Of a stretch of DNA of 43,372 bases, positions 8,475 to 17,517 are shown one piece after another (positions within the stretch are counted from its first letter, which is position 1; every line of letters starts with the position of its first letter). The notes under the pieces were generated by a model that saw nothing but the letters and a program-made list of their open reading frames with translations, was not told the origin of the DNA and did no database searches. The DNA comes from Sulfuritalea sp. (GTDB lineage: Bacteria; Pseudomonadota; Gammaproteobacteria; Burkholderiales; Rhodocyclaceae), in NCBI GenBank assembly GCA_030651305.1, contig JAUSCI010000030.1:1-43372 (forward strand). Reading direction: 5' to 3'. The translations under genes were made by a program, and so were the position numbers.

Positions 8475-8969
8475 TCAGCGTCGCTGGTAGGTGACGAAGG
8501 CGTAGCCGAGGCCGACCTCGTCGTGATGTGTTTCACGCGCGGTTTCGTGCCATTGATCTGGGTCGATGGTGGGGAAGAACGTGTCGCCCTCGAAGGTGGC
8601 GTCGATCTCGGTCAATTGCAAGCGGTCCGCCTGCGGCAGCGCCGCCGCGTAGAGTTCGGCGCCGCCGATGACGAAGGCTTCGTTACCGTCCGCCGCACTG
8701 ATGGCTGCGGGCAGCGACAACACAACCGTGGCGCCCTCGGTGCGGTAGCCGGCATCACGGGTCACCACGATATTGCGCCGGCCCGGCAGCGGGCGGAAAT
8801 TGGCCGGCAGCGACTCCCAGGTCTTGCGTCCCATGATCACCGTATGCCCCAGCGTCAGGGCCTTGAAGTGCTTGAGGTCGGCAGGCAGGCGCCAGGGCAG
8901 GCGGTTGTCGATGCCGATCACGCCATTTCTGGCGACGGCGGCGATCAGCGTGAGAACAGGTCTTGGCAT
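8475..8969 (-). CDS. folA: Dihydrofolate reductase
   Basis: NADPH-dependent reduction of dihydrofolate to tetrahydrofolate; it regenerates the folate consumed by ThyA. 164 residues from the ATG at 8969, the normal family length. Visible are the N-terminal LIAAVARNGVIG, LPWRLPADLKHFK with the Met20-loop region, TVIMGRKTWES, and FVIGGAELY. The frame stays open about 70 codons further upstream, but that part is antisense-like glgA sequence without folA character. It sits 10 bases after the glgA stop, so it appears to be the last gene of the glycogen run; the functional reason for this placement is unclear. Confidence 0.95.
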   Translation of the reverse strand: MPRPVLTLIAAVARNGVIGIDNRLPWRLPADLKHFKALTLGHTVIMGRKTWESLPANFRPLPGRRNIVVTRDAGYRTEGATVVLSLPAAISAADGNEAFVIGGAELYAAALPQADRLQLTEIDATFEGDTFFPTIDPDQWHETARETHHDEVGLGYAFVTYQRR

Positions 8970-8979
8970 TGGGCGGCGA

Positions 8980-10410
8980 TTATAGCCGCTGGTAAAGCTC
9001 GACATATTGCCGCGCCGCTTCCGCCCAGCTTGAATCACGCGCCATGCCATGCTTCTGCAAGCGGCGCCAGAGTTTGGGATCGTGCCACGCGGTGATCGCG
9101 CGTTGCAAAGCTTGTAACAGGGCGTCGGCGGTGGCCGGGCCGAAGACAAAGCCATTGCCGCGTTTTTCGTCGGTGGCATCGATCACGGTATCGGCCAGTC
9201 CGCCCGTGGCACGCACCAGCGGGGGAGTACCGTAGCGCAGGCTGTACAGCTGGTTGAGACCGCAGGGCTCAAAGCGCGAGGGCATGACGAAGACATCGGC
9301 CCCGGCCTCGATGCGATGGGCCAGCGCCTCGTCGAAGCCGAGGGTCACCGCGCATTGACCGCGATGCGTGCGTCCCATCTTTGCCCAGGCCATTTCCAGT
9401 TCATGCGAGCCGGTTCCGAGAACGGCCAGTTGCGCAGGCAGCTTGAATAGCTGCGGAGCTACTTCGAGCAGCAGGTCCAGCCCCTTTTGTTCGGTCAGGC
9501 GGCTGACCACGCCGAGCAGGGGAAGGTCCTCGCGCTTTTCGAGACCGAGTTCCACCTGCAGTTCAGCCTTGTTGGTGGCCTTGCCATCCGGGCGACGGGC
9601 GCTGTAAGTTCGATAGAGGTGATGGTCGGTGGCGGGGTTCCAGATCGTGGTGTCGATGCCGTTGAGAATGCCTGACAAGTCCGCGGCACGCCGGCGCAGC
9701 AGACCCGCCATGCCCATGCCTTCCGCGTCGGTCTGAATTTCCATGGCGTAGGTGGGGCTCACCGTGGAAATGGCGTCGGCATGCTGCAGCCCGGCCTTGA
9801 GGAAGGACAGGTAGCCGTAATACTCGACGCCCTCGATGCGCCAGGCCTCATCTGGCAACCCCAGTTCGAACAGCGAGGCGTGGTCGAACAAGCCCTGAAA
9901 GGCCAGGTTGTGCAGGGTGAACAGCGACTTTGCGCGTTGCCTGGGCAGGTAGCGCAGATAGCTTGCGGCAAGGCCGGTTTGCCAGTCATTGCAATGGACG
10001 ATAGCGGGCTGCCAGGCCAGCGTGCTCGCTTCCGACCCCAGCCAGGCGGCGACGCGCGACAGCAACCCGAAGCGCAGATGATTGTCGAGCCAGTCGCGTC
10101 CCTCCGGGCCGAGATAGGGGTTTCCCGGGCGATCGAAGTAGTGCGGGTAATCGAGCAGCAGCAGGGGGGTGCCGTCGGGCGCCAGGGCTTGCTTCAGGGT
10201 CGGGGTGGGTAGCAGGCCGCCGAGGCCGCCGGGCCTGGCGATTTCCTCCGCATCCGGGAAGCTTTGCAGCAGTTCGGGGTAGGCGGGAACCAGCACGCGA
10301 ACATCCAGCCCCAGAGCGCGCAGCGCCGCGGGCAGGCTGCCGGCAACCTCGGCGAGACCGCCGGTCTTGACCCAGGGGGCGAGTTCCGATGTGGCGTAGA
10401 GGACTTTCAT
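8980..10410 (-). CDS. glgA: Glycogen synthase (ADP-glucose dependent, GT5)
   Basis: Elongates alpha-1,4-glucan chains using ADP-glucose from GlgC. 476 residues. The substrate motif KTGGLAEVAGSLP is at about residues 15-27, and the C-terminal GT-B half has PSRFEPCGLNQLYSLRYGTPPLVRATGGL. The ATG at 10410 was preferred over an in-frame GTG at 10428 because MKVLYATSE is the normal N-terminus and GAGGA lies at the right distance upstream, overlapping the pgi stop region. It is co-directional with pgi upstream and folA downstream, with gaps of about ten bases. Confidence 0.96.
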   Translation of the reverse strand: MKVLYATSELAPWVKTGGLAEVAGSLPAALRALGLDVRVLVPAYPELLQSFPDAEEIARPGGLGGLLPTPTLKQALAPDGTPLLLLDYPHYFDRPGNPYLGPEGRDWLDNHLRFGLLSRVAAWLGSEASTLAWQPAIVHCNDWQTGLAASYLRYLPRQRAKSLFTLHNLAFQGLFDHASLFELGLPDEAWRIEGVEYYGYLSFLKAGLQHADAISTVSPTYAMEIQTDAEGMGMAGLLRRRAADLSGILNGIDTTIWNPATDHHLYRTYSARRPDGKATNKAELQVELGLEKREDLPLLGVVSRLTEQKGLDLLLEVAPQLFKLPAQLAVLGTGSHELEMAWAKMGRTHRGQCAVTLGFDEALAHRIEAGADVFVMPSRFEPCGLNQLYSLRYGTPPLVRATGGLADTVIDATDEKRGNGFVFGPATADALLQALQRAITAWHDPKLWRRLQKHGMARDSSWAEAARQYVELYQRL

Positions 10411-10417
10411 CGCGTCC

Positions 10418-12052
10418 TCAGTTGCCACGGCAGGCGGCGACCAGTCCGGCGGTGGAACTGTCGAGGTGCTCGGCCGGCGCTGTGCCGACGATCACCGGCA
10501 GCAGGCGGCCGGCAAGCTGCTTGCCATATTCCACGCCCCACTGGTCGAAGGGGTTGATGTTCCAGATCACGCTCTCGACGAAGACCTTGTGTTCGTAGAG
10601 CGCCACCAGTGCGCCGAGGTTGAAGGGATCGAGGCGCGGCAGCAGCAGCGTGGTCGATGGCTGGTTGCCGGGGAAGCTGCGGTAAGGGGCGAGCAGCGCG
10701 ACCTGCTCTGCAGTCATGCCGCTGGCGGCCAGCTCGGCCGTGGTTTCGGCCAGCGTCCTGCCGCGCATCAGGGCTTCGCTCTGGGCAAAGCAGTTGGCCA
10801 GCAGTTTCTCGTGGTGGCCGCGCAAGTCGAAGTCGGGCTGCCGGCAGGCGATGAACTCGCAGGGCACCAGGCGACCGCCCTGGTGGATCAGCTGGTAAAA
10901 CGCGTGCTGGCCGTTGGTGCCAGCCTCGCCCCACAGCACCGGCGCCGTGGTGTAGTCCAGCGGCAGACCCTGGCGGTCGACCTGCTTGCCGTTGGATTCC
11001 ATTTCCAGTTGTTGCAGATAGCGCGGCAGCAGTCCCAGCGACTGGCTGTAGGGCAGCAGGGCGCGGTTGTTCGCGCCGAGAAAGTTGCAGTTCCAGATTT
11101 CCAGCAAGGCGAGCAGACCCGGCAGGTTTTCCGCCGGCGGTGCTGAAAAGAAGTGTTCGTCCATGGCATGAGCGCCGGCCAGCAGTTGGCGGAAGTGGTC
11201 GAAGCCTACCGCCAGCGCCAGCGGCAAGCCGATTGCCGACCACAGCGAGTAGCGCCCGCCGACCCAGTCCCAGAAGGCAAAGGCGTTTTCCGGGTCGATG
11301 CCGAAGCGGGCTACTTCGGCGAGGTTGGTCGACACCGCAACGAAGTGCCTGGCCACGGCGGCTTCACCCAGCGCCTGCACCAGCCAGTGGCGCGCCGACG
11401 CCGCGTTCTGCATCGTCTCCTGCGTGGTGAAGGTCTTGCTGGCGATGATGAACAGGGTGGTTCTCGGCTGCAGGGCGGCGAGCGCGGTGGCGAGATCGGC
11501 GCCATCCAGGTTGGCAACGTAATGGACATTCAATTCCGGGTGGCGAAACGCCGCCAGGGCCTGGGTGGCCATGCGCGGCCCGAGGTCCGAGCCGCCGATG
11601 CCGATGCTGACGATGTCGCTGATCGGTTCTCCGGTGGCGCCGCGCCAGTGGCGGCCATGTATCTGCGCGGCAAAGCGCTGCATCTTGTCGAGTTCGCCGA
11701 GCACGCCGGGCATGACATCCTGCCGGCCGCAGAGAATCGGCCCCTTGTGCGCCGGCTGGCGCAGGGCAATGTGCAGCGCGGCGCGTTCTTCGCTGTAATT
11801 GATCGCTTCACCGGCGCGCATGCGCGCAATCCAGGCCGGCACATCGGCTGTCTGCCAGAGGCCGTGCAGCAGCGTCATGCTTGCCGTAGTGACGCGCTGC
11901 TTGGAATAGTCCAGCAGCCAGTCGTTCCAGCGCACCGACAGGGACGCGAAGCGCCGCTCGTCGGCCGCGAACATGTCGCGCAGCTGGACATCCCGTGCCG
12001 CCTCGGCGGCGTGCGCCAGCGATTTCCAGGCAGCTCTGGTGGCCGGATTCAC
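10418..12052 (-). CDS. pgi: Glucose-6-phosphate isomerase
   Basis: Interconverts glucose 6-phosphate and fructose 6-phosphate, linking glycogen turnover to glycolysis and gluconeogenesis. 544 residues. Signatures are SIGIGGSDLGPRM, IIASKTFTTQETM, the DWVGGRYSLWSAIG block and GTNGQHAFYQLIHQG with catalytic residues. The start is a GTG at 12052, preceded by a perfect AGGAGG that overlaps the glgP stop codon region, so coupling with glgP is likely. The next gene, glgA, starts eight bases after the stop. Confidence 0.97.
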   Translation of the reverse strand: MNPATRAAWKSLAHAAEAARDVQLRDMFAADERRFASLSVRWNDWLLDYSKQRVTTASMTLLHGLWQTADVPAWIARMRAGEAINYSEERAALHIALRQPAHKGPILCGRQDVMPGVLGELDKMQRFAAQIHGRHWRGATGEPISDIVSIGIGGSDLGPRMATQALAAFRHPELNVHYVANLDGADLATALAALQPRTTLFIIASKTFTTQETMQNAASARHWLVQALGEAAVARHFVAVSTNLAEVARFGIDPENAFAFWDWVGGRYSLWSAIGLPLALAVGFDHFRQLLAGAHAMDEHFFSAPPAENLPGLLALLEIWNCNFLGANNRALLPYSQSLGLLPRYLQQLEMESNGKQVDRQGLPLDYTTAPVLWGEAGTNGQHAFYQLIHQGGRLVPCEFIACRQPDFDLRGHHEKLLANCFAQSEALMRGRTLAETTAELAASGMTAEQVALLAPYRSFPGNQPSTTLLLPRLDPFNLGALVALYEHKVFVESVIWNINPFDQWGVEYGKQLAGRLLPVIVGTAPAEHLDSSTAGLVAACRGN

Positions 12053-12062
12053 GCGCGGCCTC

Positions 12063-14615
12063 CTAGAGCCAGAGGGTCATGCCCATCTCGAAGGGATGGG
12101 TCAGCAGCGAATGGGTCGGAAATACCCTGACGCGGTATTCCATTTTTCCGCACTGGTCGGGCGTGAGTTCGCGGGAGAACAAATGCTCGCCGTTCTCCAG
12201 CGGGCGTTCGTGGCGCAGCACGTAACGCCGTGCCCGGGCCGAGGTCGGTTCGCCGGGACGGGTGAATACCACCTCCACCGTCAGGTCGTTCGGCGTCAGG
12301 CCGTCGAGTCGCACCGCGACCTCGAAGCGCAGTGTCTCGCCGTAGCGGATGCGCGCGGTGCCATGATCGATGCGGCGCAGGCAGACGCGCGGCCAGGCGG
12401 CGCGGATGCGTTCCTTCCACTCCGCGACATGGACTGCGCCGGAAAAGCCGTCGGCGGCGTAGCGGCGCCATTGCTCCGCGGCCGGCGAATAGAACTTTTC
12501 GGCGTAGTCGGTCAGCATGCGCTGCATGTTGAAGCGGGGCATGATGGACGCAATCGACTGCTTGGCCATCGCCACCCATTCCGGCGAGTAACCGAGCGAG
12601 GTGTTGCGGTAGTACATCGGAATAACGCTGTCCTGCAGCAGTTCGTACAGCGTGCGCGCTTCGTCCGCATCGCGCTGGGCGGGGTCGAGGCCGTCGGCCG
12701 CCGGTTTGATCGCCCAACCGTTCTTGCCGTCGTAGCCTTCACCCCACCAGCCGTCGAGCACCGAGAGGTTGATGGCGCCATTGATCGCCGCCTTCATGCC
12801 CGAGGTGCCGGATGCTTCCAGCGGATAGATGGGATTGTTGAGCCAGACATCGACCCCCGCCACCATGCGCCGGGCCAGATGCAGGTCATAACCTTCGACC
12901 AGCAGGACGCGACCTTCGAACTCGCGCTGGTGCGAAAGCTCGACGATCTGGCGAATCAGCCGCCGCCCCGGCTCGTCGGCCGGGTGGGCCTTGCCGGCAA
13001 AGATGAACAGCACCGGTCGCTGCGCATCGGAAAGAATCTCGCGCAGCCAGTCGAGGTTGCTGAACAGCAGCGCGGCGCGCTTGTAGGTGGCAAAACGCCG
13101 GGCGAAGCCGATGGTCAGCACGGTCGGATTGGTCGGGTCGGCGCCACGCAGGACGCGGTCCAGATGCGCCTCCGAACCCTGGTTGCGCAGATGCTGCTGG
13201 CGTACCCTGGCGTGCACCAGGTGCAGCAACTGGGCCTTGAGCGACTGGCGAATGCTCCAGAAGATCTGGTCGGGGATGCGGTGTACGCCGTTCCAGCAAC
13301 TTTGATCGGTGAGGCGATGTTGCCAGCCGAGACCGAGATGGCGGTCGAAGGTCTCATACCAGTCGTTGGCCAGAAAAGTCGGTACGTGCACGGCGTTGGT
13401 GACGTAATCCATCGGGTTCTCGGCCGCGGTCACTTGCGGCCACATGTCGCCGCAGATGCGCGCCGACACCTCGCCGTGAATGCGCGAGACGCCGTTGTGA
13501 AAGCGCGAGCCGCGCAGGGCCAGCGCGGTCATGTTGAACTCGCCGCCGCCGCCGATGCGGCCCATGCCAAGCAGGCTTTCGCGGTCGAGGCCGGTCGCCT
13601 TGCAGAAATCGTTGAAATAGTGCATCACCATGTCATCGGCGAAGTGGTCGTGGCCGGCGGGCACCGGCGTATGCGTGGTGAATACCGTGTTGGCGGCGGC
13701 TGCTTCGAGCGCGGCGGCGAAGGGCATGTTCTGGCCGATCAGATTGCGAATGCGTTCCAGCACCAAGAAGGCGGCATGACCTTCGTTGATGTGCCAGACG
13801 GTTGGTCGCAGCCCCAGCGCACGCAGCGCGCGCACGCCGCCGACACCGAGCAGTATTTCCTGCTCGATGCGCGTGCGCCGGTCGCCGCCATAGAGCTGGT
13901 GCAGGATGCCGCGGTCGGCCTCGCTGTTTTCATCAAGATCCGTGTCGAGCAGGTAAAGGCTGTTGTTGCCGACCCGTGCCCGCCAGATCATGGCCCACAC
14001 GGTGCGTCCGGGGAAATCCACGCCGACATGCAGAGGCTTGCCGTCGTCGCCAGACACCGCTTCGATCGGCATGTCGTCGAAATCGTTGTCGCCGTAATGG
14101 GCGGTCTGGTTGCCTTCGCGGTCGATGGTCTGGCTGAAATAGCCCTGGCGGTAGAGCAGGCCCACGGCAACGAAGGGCAGCCGCAGGTCGGAGGCGCCCT
14201 TGCAATGATCGCCGGCAAGAATGCCGAGGCCGCCGGAATAAATCGGCAGGCTTTCATGAAAGCCGAATTCGGCGCAAAAGTACGCGATCAGATCGGTCGC
14301 CTGCAGCGGCGGTTTGCCCGGCAGTTCCAGCCTGGGTTCCGAAAGATAGGAATCGAAGGCCGAGAGCACCCGGTTCATCGTGCCGAGGAACACCGGATCG
14401 TCGGCGGCCTCCTTGATCCGCTTCTGATCTATGCGCTTGAGGAAGGCCTTGGGGCTGTGGTGCACCGCGCGCCACAAGCCCGCCCCGAGGCGTGCGAACA
14501 GCGAGCGGGTCGGCCGATCCCAGCTGTACCACAGGTTGTTGGACAGTTCATCGAGGCGCGCCAGACGCGGCGGGATTTCGGGATTGACTTCGAGCTGATA
14601 GCGGGTGCCGGGCAT
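12063..14615 (-). CDS. glgP: Alpha-glucan (glycogen/maltodextrin) phosphorylase, DUF3417-containing GT35
   Basis: Releases glucose 1-phosphate from alpha-1,4-glucan ends. 850 residues from the ATG at 14615. An N-terminal DUF3417 domain (from about residue 10, LDELSNNLWYSWD) marks the shorter bacterial type of phosphorylase that differs from E. coli GlgP. The PLP lysine lies in EASGTSGMKAAINGA (Lys608). The frame could start 12 codons earlier at 14651, but MPGTRYQLEV is the usual N-terminus. About 190 bases separate it from the GH57 gene upstream, filled by GC-rich palindromes. An E. coli-type name is used by role; the subfamily may carry other names. Confidence 0.94.
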   Translation of the reverse strand: MPGTRYQLEVNPEIPPRLARLDELSNNLWYSWDRPTRSLFARLGAGLWRAVHHSPKAFLKRIDQKRIKEAADDPVFLGTMNRVLSAFDSYLSEPRLELPGKPPLQATDLIAYFCAEFGFHESLPIYSGGLGILAGDHCKGASDLRLPFVAVGLLYRQGYFSQTIDREGNQTAHYGDNDFDDMPIEAVSGDDGKPLHVGVDFPGRTVWAMIWRARVGNNSLYLLDTDLDENSEADRGILHQLYGGDRRTRIEQEILLGVGGVRALRALGLRPTVWHINEGHAAFLVLERIRNLIGQNMPFAAALEAAAANTVFTTHTPVPAGHDHFADDMVMHYFNDFCKATGLDRESLLGMGRIGGGGEFNMTALALRGSRFHNGVSRIHGEVSARICGDMWPQVTAAENPMDYVTNAVHVPTFLANDWYETFDRHLGLGWQHRLTDQSCWNGVHRIPDQIFWSIRQSLKAQLLHLVHARVRQQHLRNQGSEAHLDRVLRGADPTNPTVLTIGFARRFATYKRAALLFSNLDWLREILSDAQRPVLFIFAGKAHPADEPGRRLIRQIVELSHQREFEGRVLLVEGYDLHLARRMVAGVDVWLNNPIYPLEASGTSGMKAAINGAINLSVLDGWWGEGYDGKNGWAIKPAADGLDPAQRDADEARTLYELLQDSVIPMYYRNTSLGYSPEWVAMAKQSIASIMPRFNMQRMLTDYAEKFYSPAAEQWRRYAADGFSGAVHVAEWKERIRAAWPRVCLRRIDHGTARIRYGETLRFEVAVRLDGLTPNDLTVEVVFTRPGEPTSARARRYVLRHERPLENGEHLFSRELTPDQCGKMEYRVRVFPTHSLLTHPFEMGMTLWL

Positions 14616-14653
14616 GACAGTTACACCTTCAGTTAGCGATGCGCCCATCAACC

Positions 14654-14780
14654 ATCGAGCGCAGCGAGTCGATCAGTCACCCCCGCCCCGGGGCGGGGGC
14701 TGGGGGGTGGGGGATATTCTGCCCCGAAGGGATGCGCTTGCGCATCCCCCGCCCCGGGGCGGGGTTGGGGGGTGGGGGGC
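14654..14780. repeat. GC-rich palindromic repeat pair between GH57 gene and glgP
   Basis: The tract begins with ATCGAGCGCAGCGAG (14654-14668). It then carries a perfect 20-base palindrome, CCCCCGCCCC plus its complement (14680-14699), a spacer with a 9-base inverted pair GGGATGCGC/GCGCATCCC (14729-14748), and a second, nearly identical palindrome (14746-14764). Each palindrome is followed by a G-rich tail with T (GGGGGGTGGGGG). The same leader word and a related palindrome recur at 20359-20420. The G-rich tails could also fold as quadruplexes. Confidence 0.8.
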
Positions 14781-14802
14781 GTCACTCCTGCGCCTTTGCA
14801 TT

Positions 14803-16818
14803 CTACGATGCAGGAACTACCCTGAGTGCGATGCGCTGATCGATGCCGGATGCAGGCGACCAGACGAGTGTGATGCAGACGGCCTGCATTATTTTCTCAA
14901 AGCCGGCTTCCGATTGCGACACGGTGCGATGCGGCCTTGCCTTGAAGCGCACCGGTTGTCCGGCCCTGATCCGCAGCGCGCCGCGCAGTTCGCTGTCGTC
15001 CAGGGTGATTTCTTGCAGGCCATCGAGATCGAGTTCCTGGCCGAAGCCGCCGGGAATGCTGCCGTCGGCAAGCACATAGCGGCCGCCATAACCATCGCAA
15101 CTGGGCAGGGCGAGATTGAGTTCGGTCTCGATCAGGGCGGGGAGTCCGTCGCCGTCGGCGCGGAAATCCACGCTCAGTGTGCCGTCTTCCAGACGATAGG
15201 TCTTCTCGATGCGCCAGCCCTCGCTGCTTGCGACCCAGCTACCCGGGACGTTGCCAGATCGGTAAGCGTCAATCGCCTGGAGCGTGCCGTCGGCCCTGCT
15301 CAGACAATCCAGAAAAATCCCCCGCGGACGGATGTCGGGCGCCGCATCCTCGGGCAGGATGGCGTGCAGGAAGGCGACGCGGTCGTGGGCGGAGGCGATG
15401 CCGCCTGCCTGCTGCTCCGTGTGCGTCTTTGGTGTCGGCTCCATTTTGGCGTGGTAGGCCTCGGCGTAGGCGCGCAGGGTGTCGCCGAAGTTGTGGGTCA
15501 GGGCGAGACTGGAAAATTCAACCAGCGCCGCATCGCCATCGTCGCGGACAAAGGCCTGCAACTCGCTGTTGCGCAGGGCGATTTCGAAATGGCCGTCATG
15601 GTCGACATCGACCCGCTCGAAAGTCGGCGCTGGCGCCACGGCGCCGAGCCTTGCTTCCAGCGCCAGCAGGTTGTTCCACACGGCGCGGCGCAGGTGGGGC
15701 AGATAGAGTCCGCCGAACAGTCCGTGCCAGTAGGCGTCGTTGGCCTGTGCCCGGTGCAGGTGCTCCTGCATCGCGGCGTCGTACTGCTCCGGCGGCAGCA
15801 TTGCCAGCCGCCGCGAGGCGTCGAGCATGCGCTTGTGCATCCAGTTGGCTTCGGGGTAGCGCGACATGAAATTGCGCCAGATGCCGCCGCGCAAAAAAGG
15901 CTTGTGCGCCTCGAAGCGGCCGGCCGCTTTTTCTGCATCGATCAGTGCGTGGTAGGCCGCGGCGCGAGGTGCCGGCAGCGTCCATTCGTTCATCTCGATG
16001 TAGGACGTTGTCGGCAGATAGACGATGCCGCGGGTTGTTTCGCGGGCGTGATAGCCGGCAAAGGTGTCGGTACGAATCAGGCGCGATCCCAGCACGCCTT
16101 CGACGAACTGCGTCAGCCAGCCTTTCTCGAAAACCCACTCGTAGGTCTCCGGCCAGATGCCGAACTTTTCTATGTCGTCAAAATAGATCGAGGCGCGATG
16201 ACCGGCCCGCGCCAGATCTTCGAGCCAGCGGACGGCCTCGGCCGCCGGCGAAAACGGCAGCCGGTAGCGCGCCGCCTCGGAAATCGGAAACAGGTCGAGG
16301 CAGCGGCCATCCTCTTCCGTGGTGTAGAAACTGTCGAGCCTGGCGCCATCTTCGCCGGCGCACAGGAAATGGTAGTCGTCGACGGCGACATAGCGGATCC
16401 CGGTTTCCACCAGTGCCGGCACCACCGAGGATTCCCATACCCTTTCGGTCAGCCAGGCTCCGGCAGGGCGCATGCCGAAACGGCGTTCGATCTTGTCCGA
16501 CAGCGTGGCGATCTGCGTTATCCGGTCGCGGTGCGGAATCGCCGCCAGTACCGGCTCGCAGTCGCCGGAGCCGAACCATTCGACCTGTCCGCGGCGGGTC
16601 ATGGCGGTGAGGCGCGCCATGTCGTCGGGGAAACGCTCGAAGAGGACGTCCAGCAACCAGCCGGAAAAATGCACGCTGAAGCGGAACTCCGGATAGCGTT
16701 CCATCACACGCAGGAACATGCCGTAGCTGCGGACATGGGCGTCGTCGATGACAGCCGGGAAATTGCCGACGGGCTGGTGGGCGTGAACGCCGAACAGGAG
16801 AGTGACGGACTGGGTCAT
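14803..16818 (-). CDS. GH57 4-alpha-glucanotransferase/amylase with C-terminal DUF1925-DUF1926 region
   Basis: Predicted cytoplasmic alpha-glucan-acting enzyme of 671 residues. The N-terminal GH57 barrel starts with LLFGVHAHQPVGNF. The nucleophile is expected in WLTERVWE (Glu125) and the acid/base in YFDDIEKFGIWP (Asp214), positions that match the Thermococcus litoralis 4-alpha-glucanotransferase numbering closely. The C-terminal half is beta-rich and matches the DUF1925/DUF1926 layout of that group. The start codon overlaps the stop of the upstream HEPN gene (ATGA). The likely role is to redistribute glucan chains together with GlgP; a plain amylase activity is possible. Confidence 0.9.
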   Translation of the reverse strand: MTQSVTLLFGVHAHQPVGNFPAVIDDAHVRSYGMFLRVMERYPEFRFSVHFSGWLLDVLFERFPDDMARLTAMTRRGQVEWFGSGDCEPVLAAIPHRDRITQIATLSDKIERRFGMRPAGAWLTERVWESSVVPALVETGIRYVAVDDYHFLCAGEDGARLDSFYTTEEDGRCLDLFPISEAARYRLPFSPAAEAVRWLEDLARAGHRASIYFDDIEKFGIWPETYEWVFEKGWLTQFVEGVLGSRLIRTDTFAGYHARETTRGIVYLPTTSYIEMNEWTLPAPRAAAYHALIDAEKAAGRFEAHKPFLRGGIWRNFMSRYPEANWMHKRMLDASRRLAMLPPEQYDAAMQEHLHRAQANDAYWHGLFGGLYLPHLRRAVWNNLLALEARLGAVAPAPTFERVDVDHDGHFEIALRNSELQAFVRDDGDAALVEFSSLALTHNFGDTLRAYAEAYHAKMEPTPKTHTEQQAGGIASAHDRVAFLHAILPEDAAPDIRPRGIFLDCLSRADGTLQAIDAYRSGNVPGSWVASSEGWRIEKTYRLEDGTLSVDFRADGDGLPALIETELNLALPSCDGYGGRYVLADGSIPGGFGQELDLDGLQEITLDDSELRGALRIRAGQPVRFKARPHRTVSQSEAGFEKIMQAVCITLVWSPASGIDQRIALRVVPAS

Positions 16819-17213
16819 GGGAGAGAATAAAGTTTGCGAAGTTTGGCCGCCCATGGGCCAGCGCCAGTTACCAGCCGTGTCAATTCGTCGCGATCGATAT
16901 CGACGAAAGGGAAGTCCGCATAGCGTGCGAGCACGGCGCAAGGCGCCAGGCTCTTGAGGGCATCCAACGGCGCGGGCAAGTCGCCTCCCGCAGCGGTGAG
17001 CAGCTCGGCAAGGGTTGCAATGTCGTGAGTCCGCCTGAATGCAACGCCGCGCAAGGTCAAGGCCGCCTTCAGCAGCTTCTCGACATACTGCTGGGCGTTG
17101 AAGCAAAGACTTTCCAGCGGTGCGTTGGCTGCCGCGGACAGAATGTCGAAGGTGATTCGGTCGCGTTCCGCAGCACGCCAAAACGCCAAGGCTTCGTTAC
17201 TGATCGCGCTCAT
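16815..17213 (-). CDS. HEPN domain protein, partner of the MNT nucleotidyltransferase
   Basis: 132-residue helical protein of the HEPN family (PF05168 type), recognised by CFNAQQYVEKLLKAAL and FRRTHDIATLAELL. HEPN proteins paired with MNT nucleotidyltransferases act as toxin or RNase partners in many such modules. Here the canonical RX4-6H nuclease motif is not seen, so catalytic activity is doubtful. The ATG at 17213 lies 17 bases inside the MNT gene, and the stop overlaps the GH57 start by four bases (ATGA), tying three genes in one translational chain. The frame is open further upstream, but that stretch is the MNT gene in another frame. Confidence 0.87.
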   Translation of the reverse strand: MSAISNEALAFWRAAERDRITFDILSAAANAPLESLCFNAQQYVEKLLKAALTLRGVAFRRTHDIATLAELLTAAGGDLPAPLDALKSLAPCAVLARYADFPFVDIDRDELTRLVTGAGPWAAKLRKLYSLP

Positions 17214-17517
17214 ACATGACCTTTCCTTCCTCGACTGCCCAGCGCACGACGGAGGACAGCCAGTGCCTGCGCTCGTCGAATTCCGCTTCCGAATAAACCA
17301 GCACGTCGACGCCGATGTCCATGCGGCCAACCGCGTCGCGCAAGCGCGCCATCTCTCTGATACGATTGACCACCGCCGACTCAACGACCATCAAGTCGAG
17401 ATCGGAGTCTTCATTCGCCTCGCCACGCGCATAGGAACCGAACAGAATGACCCGTGTCGGATTGGCTGCGGCGACAATGCGCTCGACGGCGCCTTGTATG
17501 GTTTGTTCAGGGAGCAT
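17197..17517 (-). CDS. MNT-type minimal nucleotidyltransferase
   Basis: 106-residue DNA polymerase beta-like nucleotidyltransferase. The signature GSX10DXD is complete: GSYARGEANEDSDLD at about residues 27-41, with a third acidic residue expected in DIGVDVLVY. In MntA/HepT modules this class adds AMP to the HEPN toxin and neutralises it; the same job is inferred here because the two genes overlap. ATG at 17517. Upstream is a gap of about 150 bases and then a degenerate PIN-like gene. The whole group separates two GH57 genes of the glycogen cluster, which suggests insertion. Confidence 0.9.
   Translation of the reverse strand: MLPEQTIQGAVERIVAAANPTRVILFGSYARGEANEDSDLDLMVVESAVVNRIREMARLRDAVGRMDIGVDVLVYSEAEFDERRHWLSSVVRWAVEEGKVMYERDQ

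Noticed and set aside
8970-9179. 70-codon N-terminal extension of folA
   Set aside because: It lies over the glgA end in another frame; the normal DHFR N-terminus starts at 8969.
11973-14636. 887-codon open frame on the plus strand opposite glgP
   Set aside because: Shadow of glgP; composition (many Gly, Ala, Arg, His, Val) is typical of antisense frames and no domain is seen.
14680-14764. Rho-independent terminator before glgP
   Set aside because: The stems are strong but no T-run follows on the transcribed strand, and the tract has the architecture of a repeat found again at 20359.
14605-16830. 741-codon open frame on the plus strand opposite the GH57 gene
   Set aside because: Shadow of a well-supported GH57 gene; no ribosome binding site and no motif.
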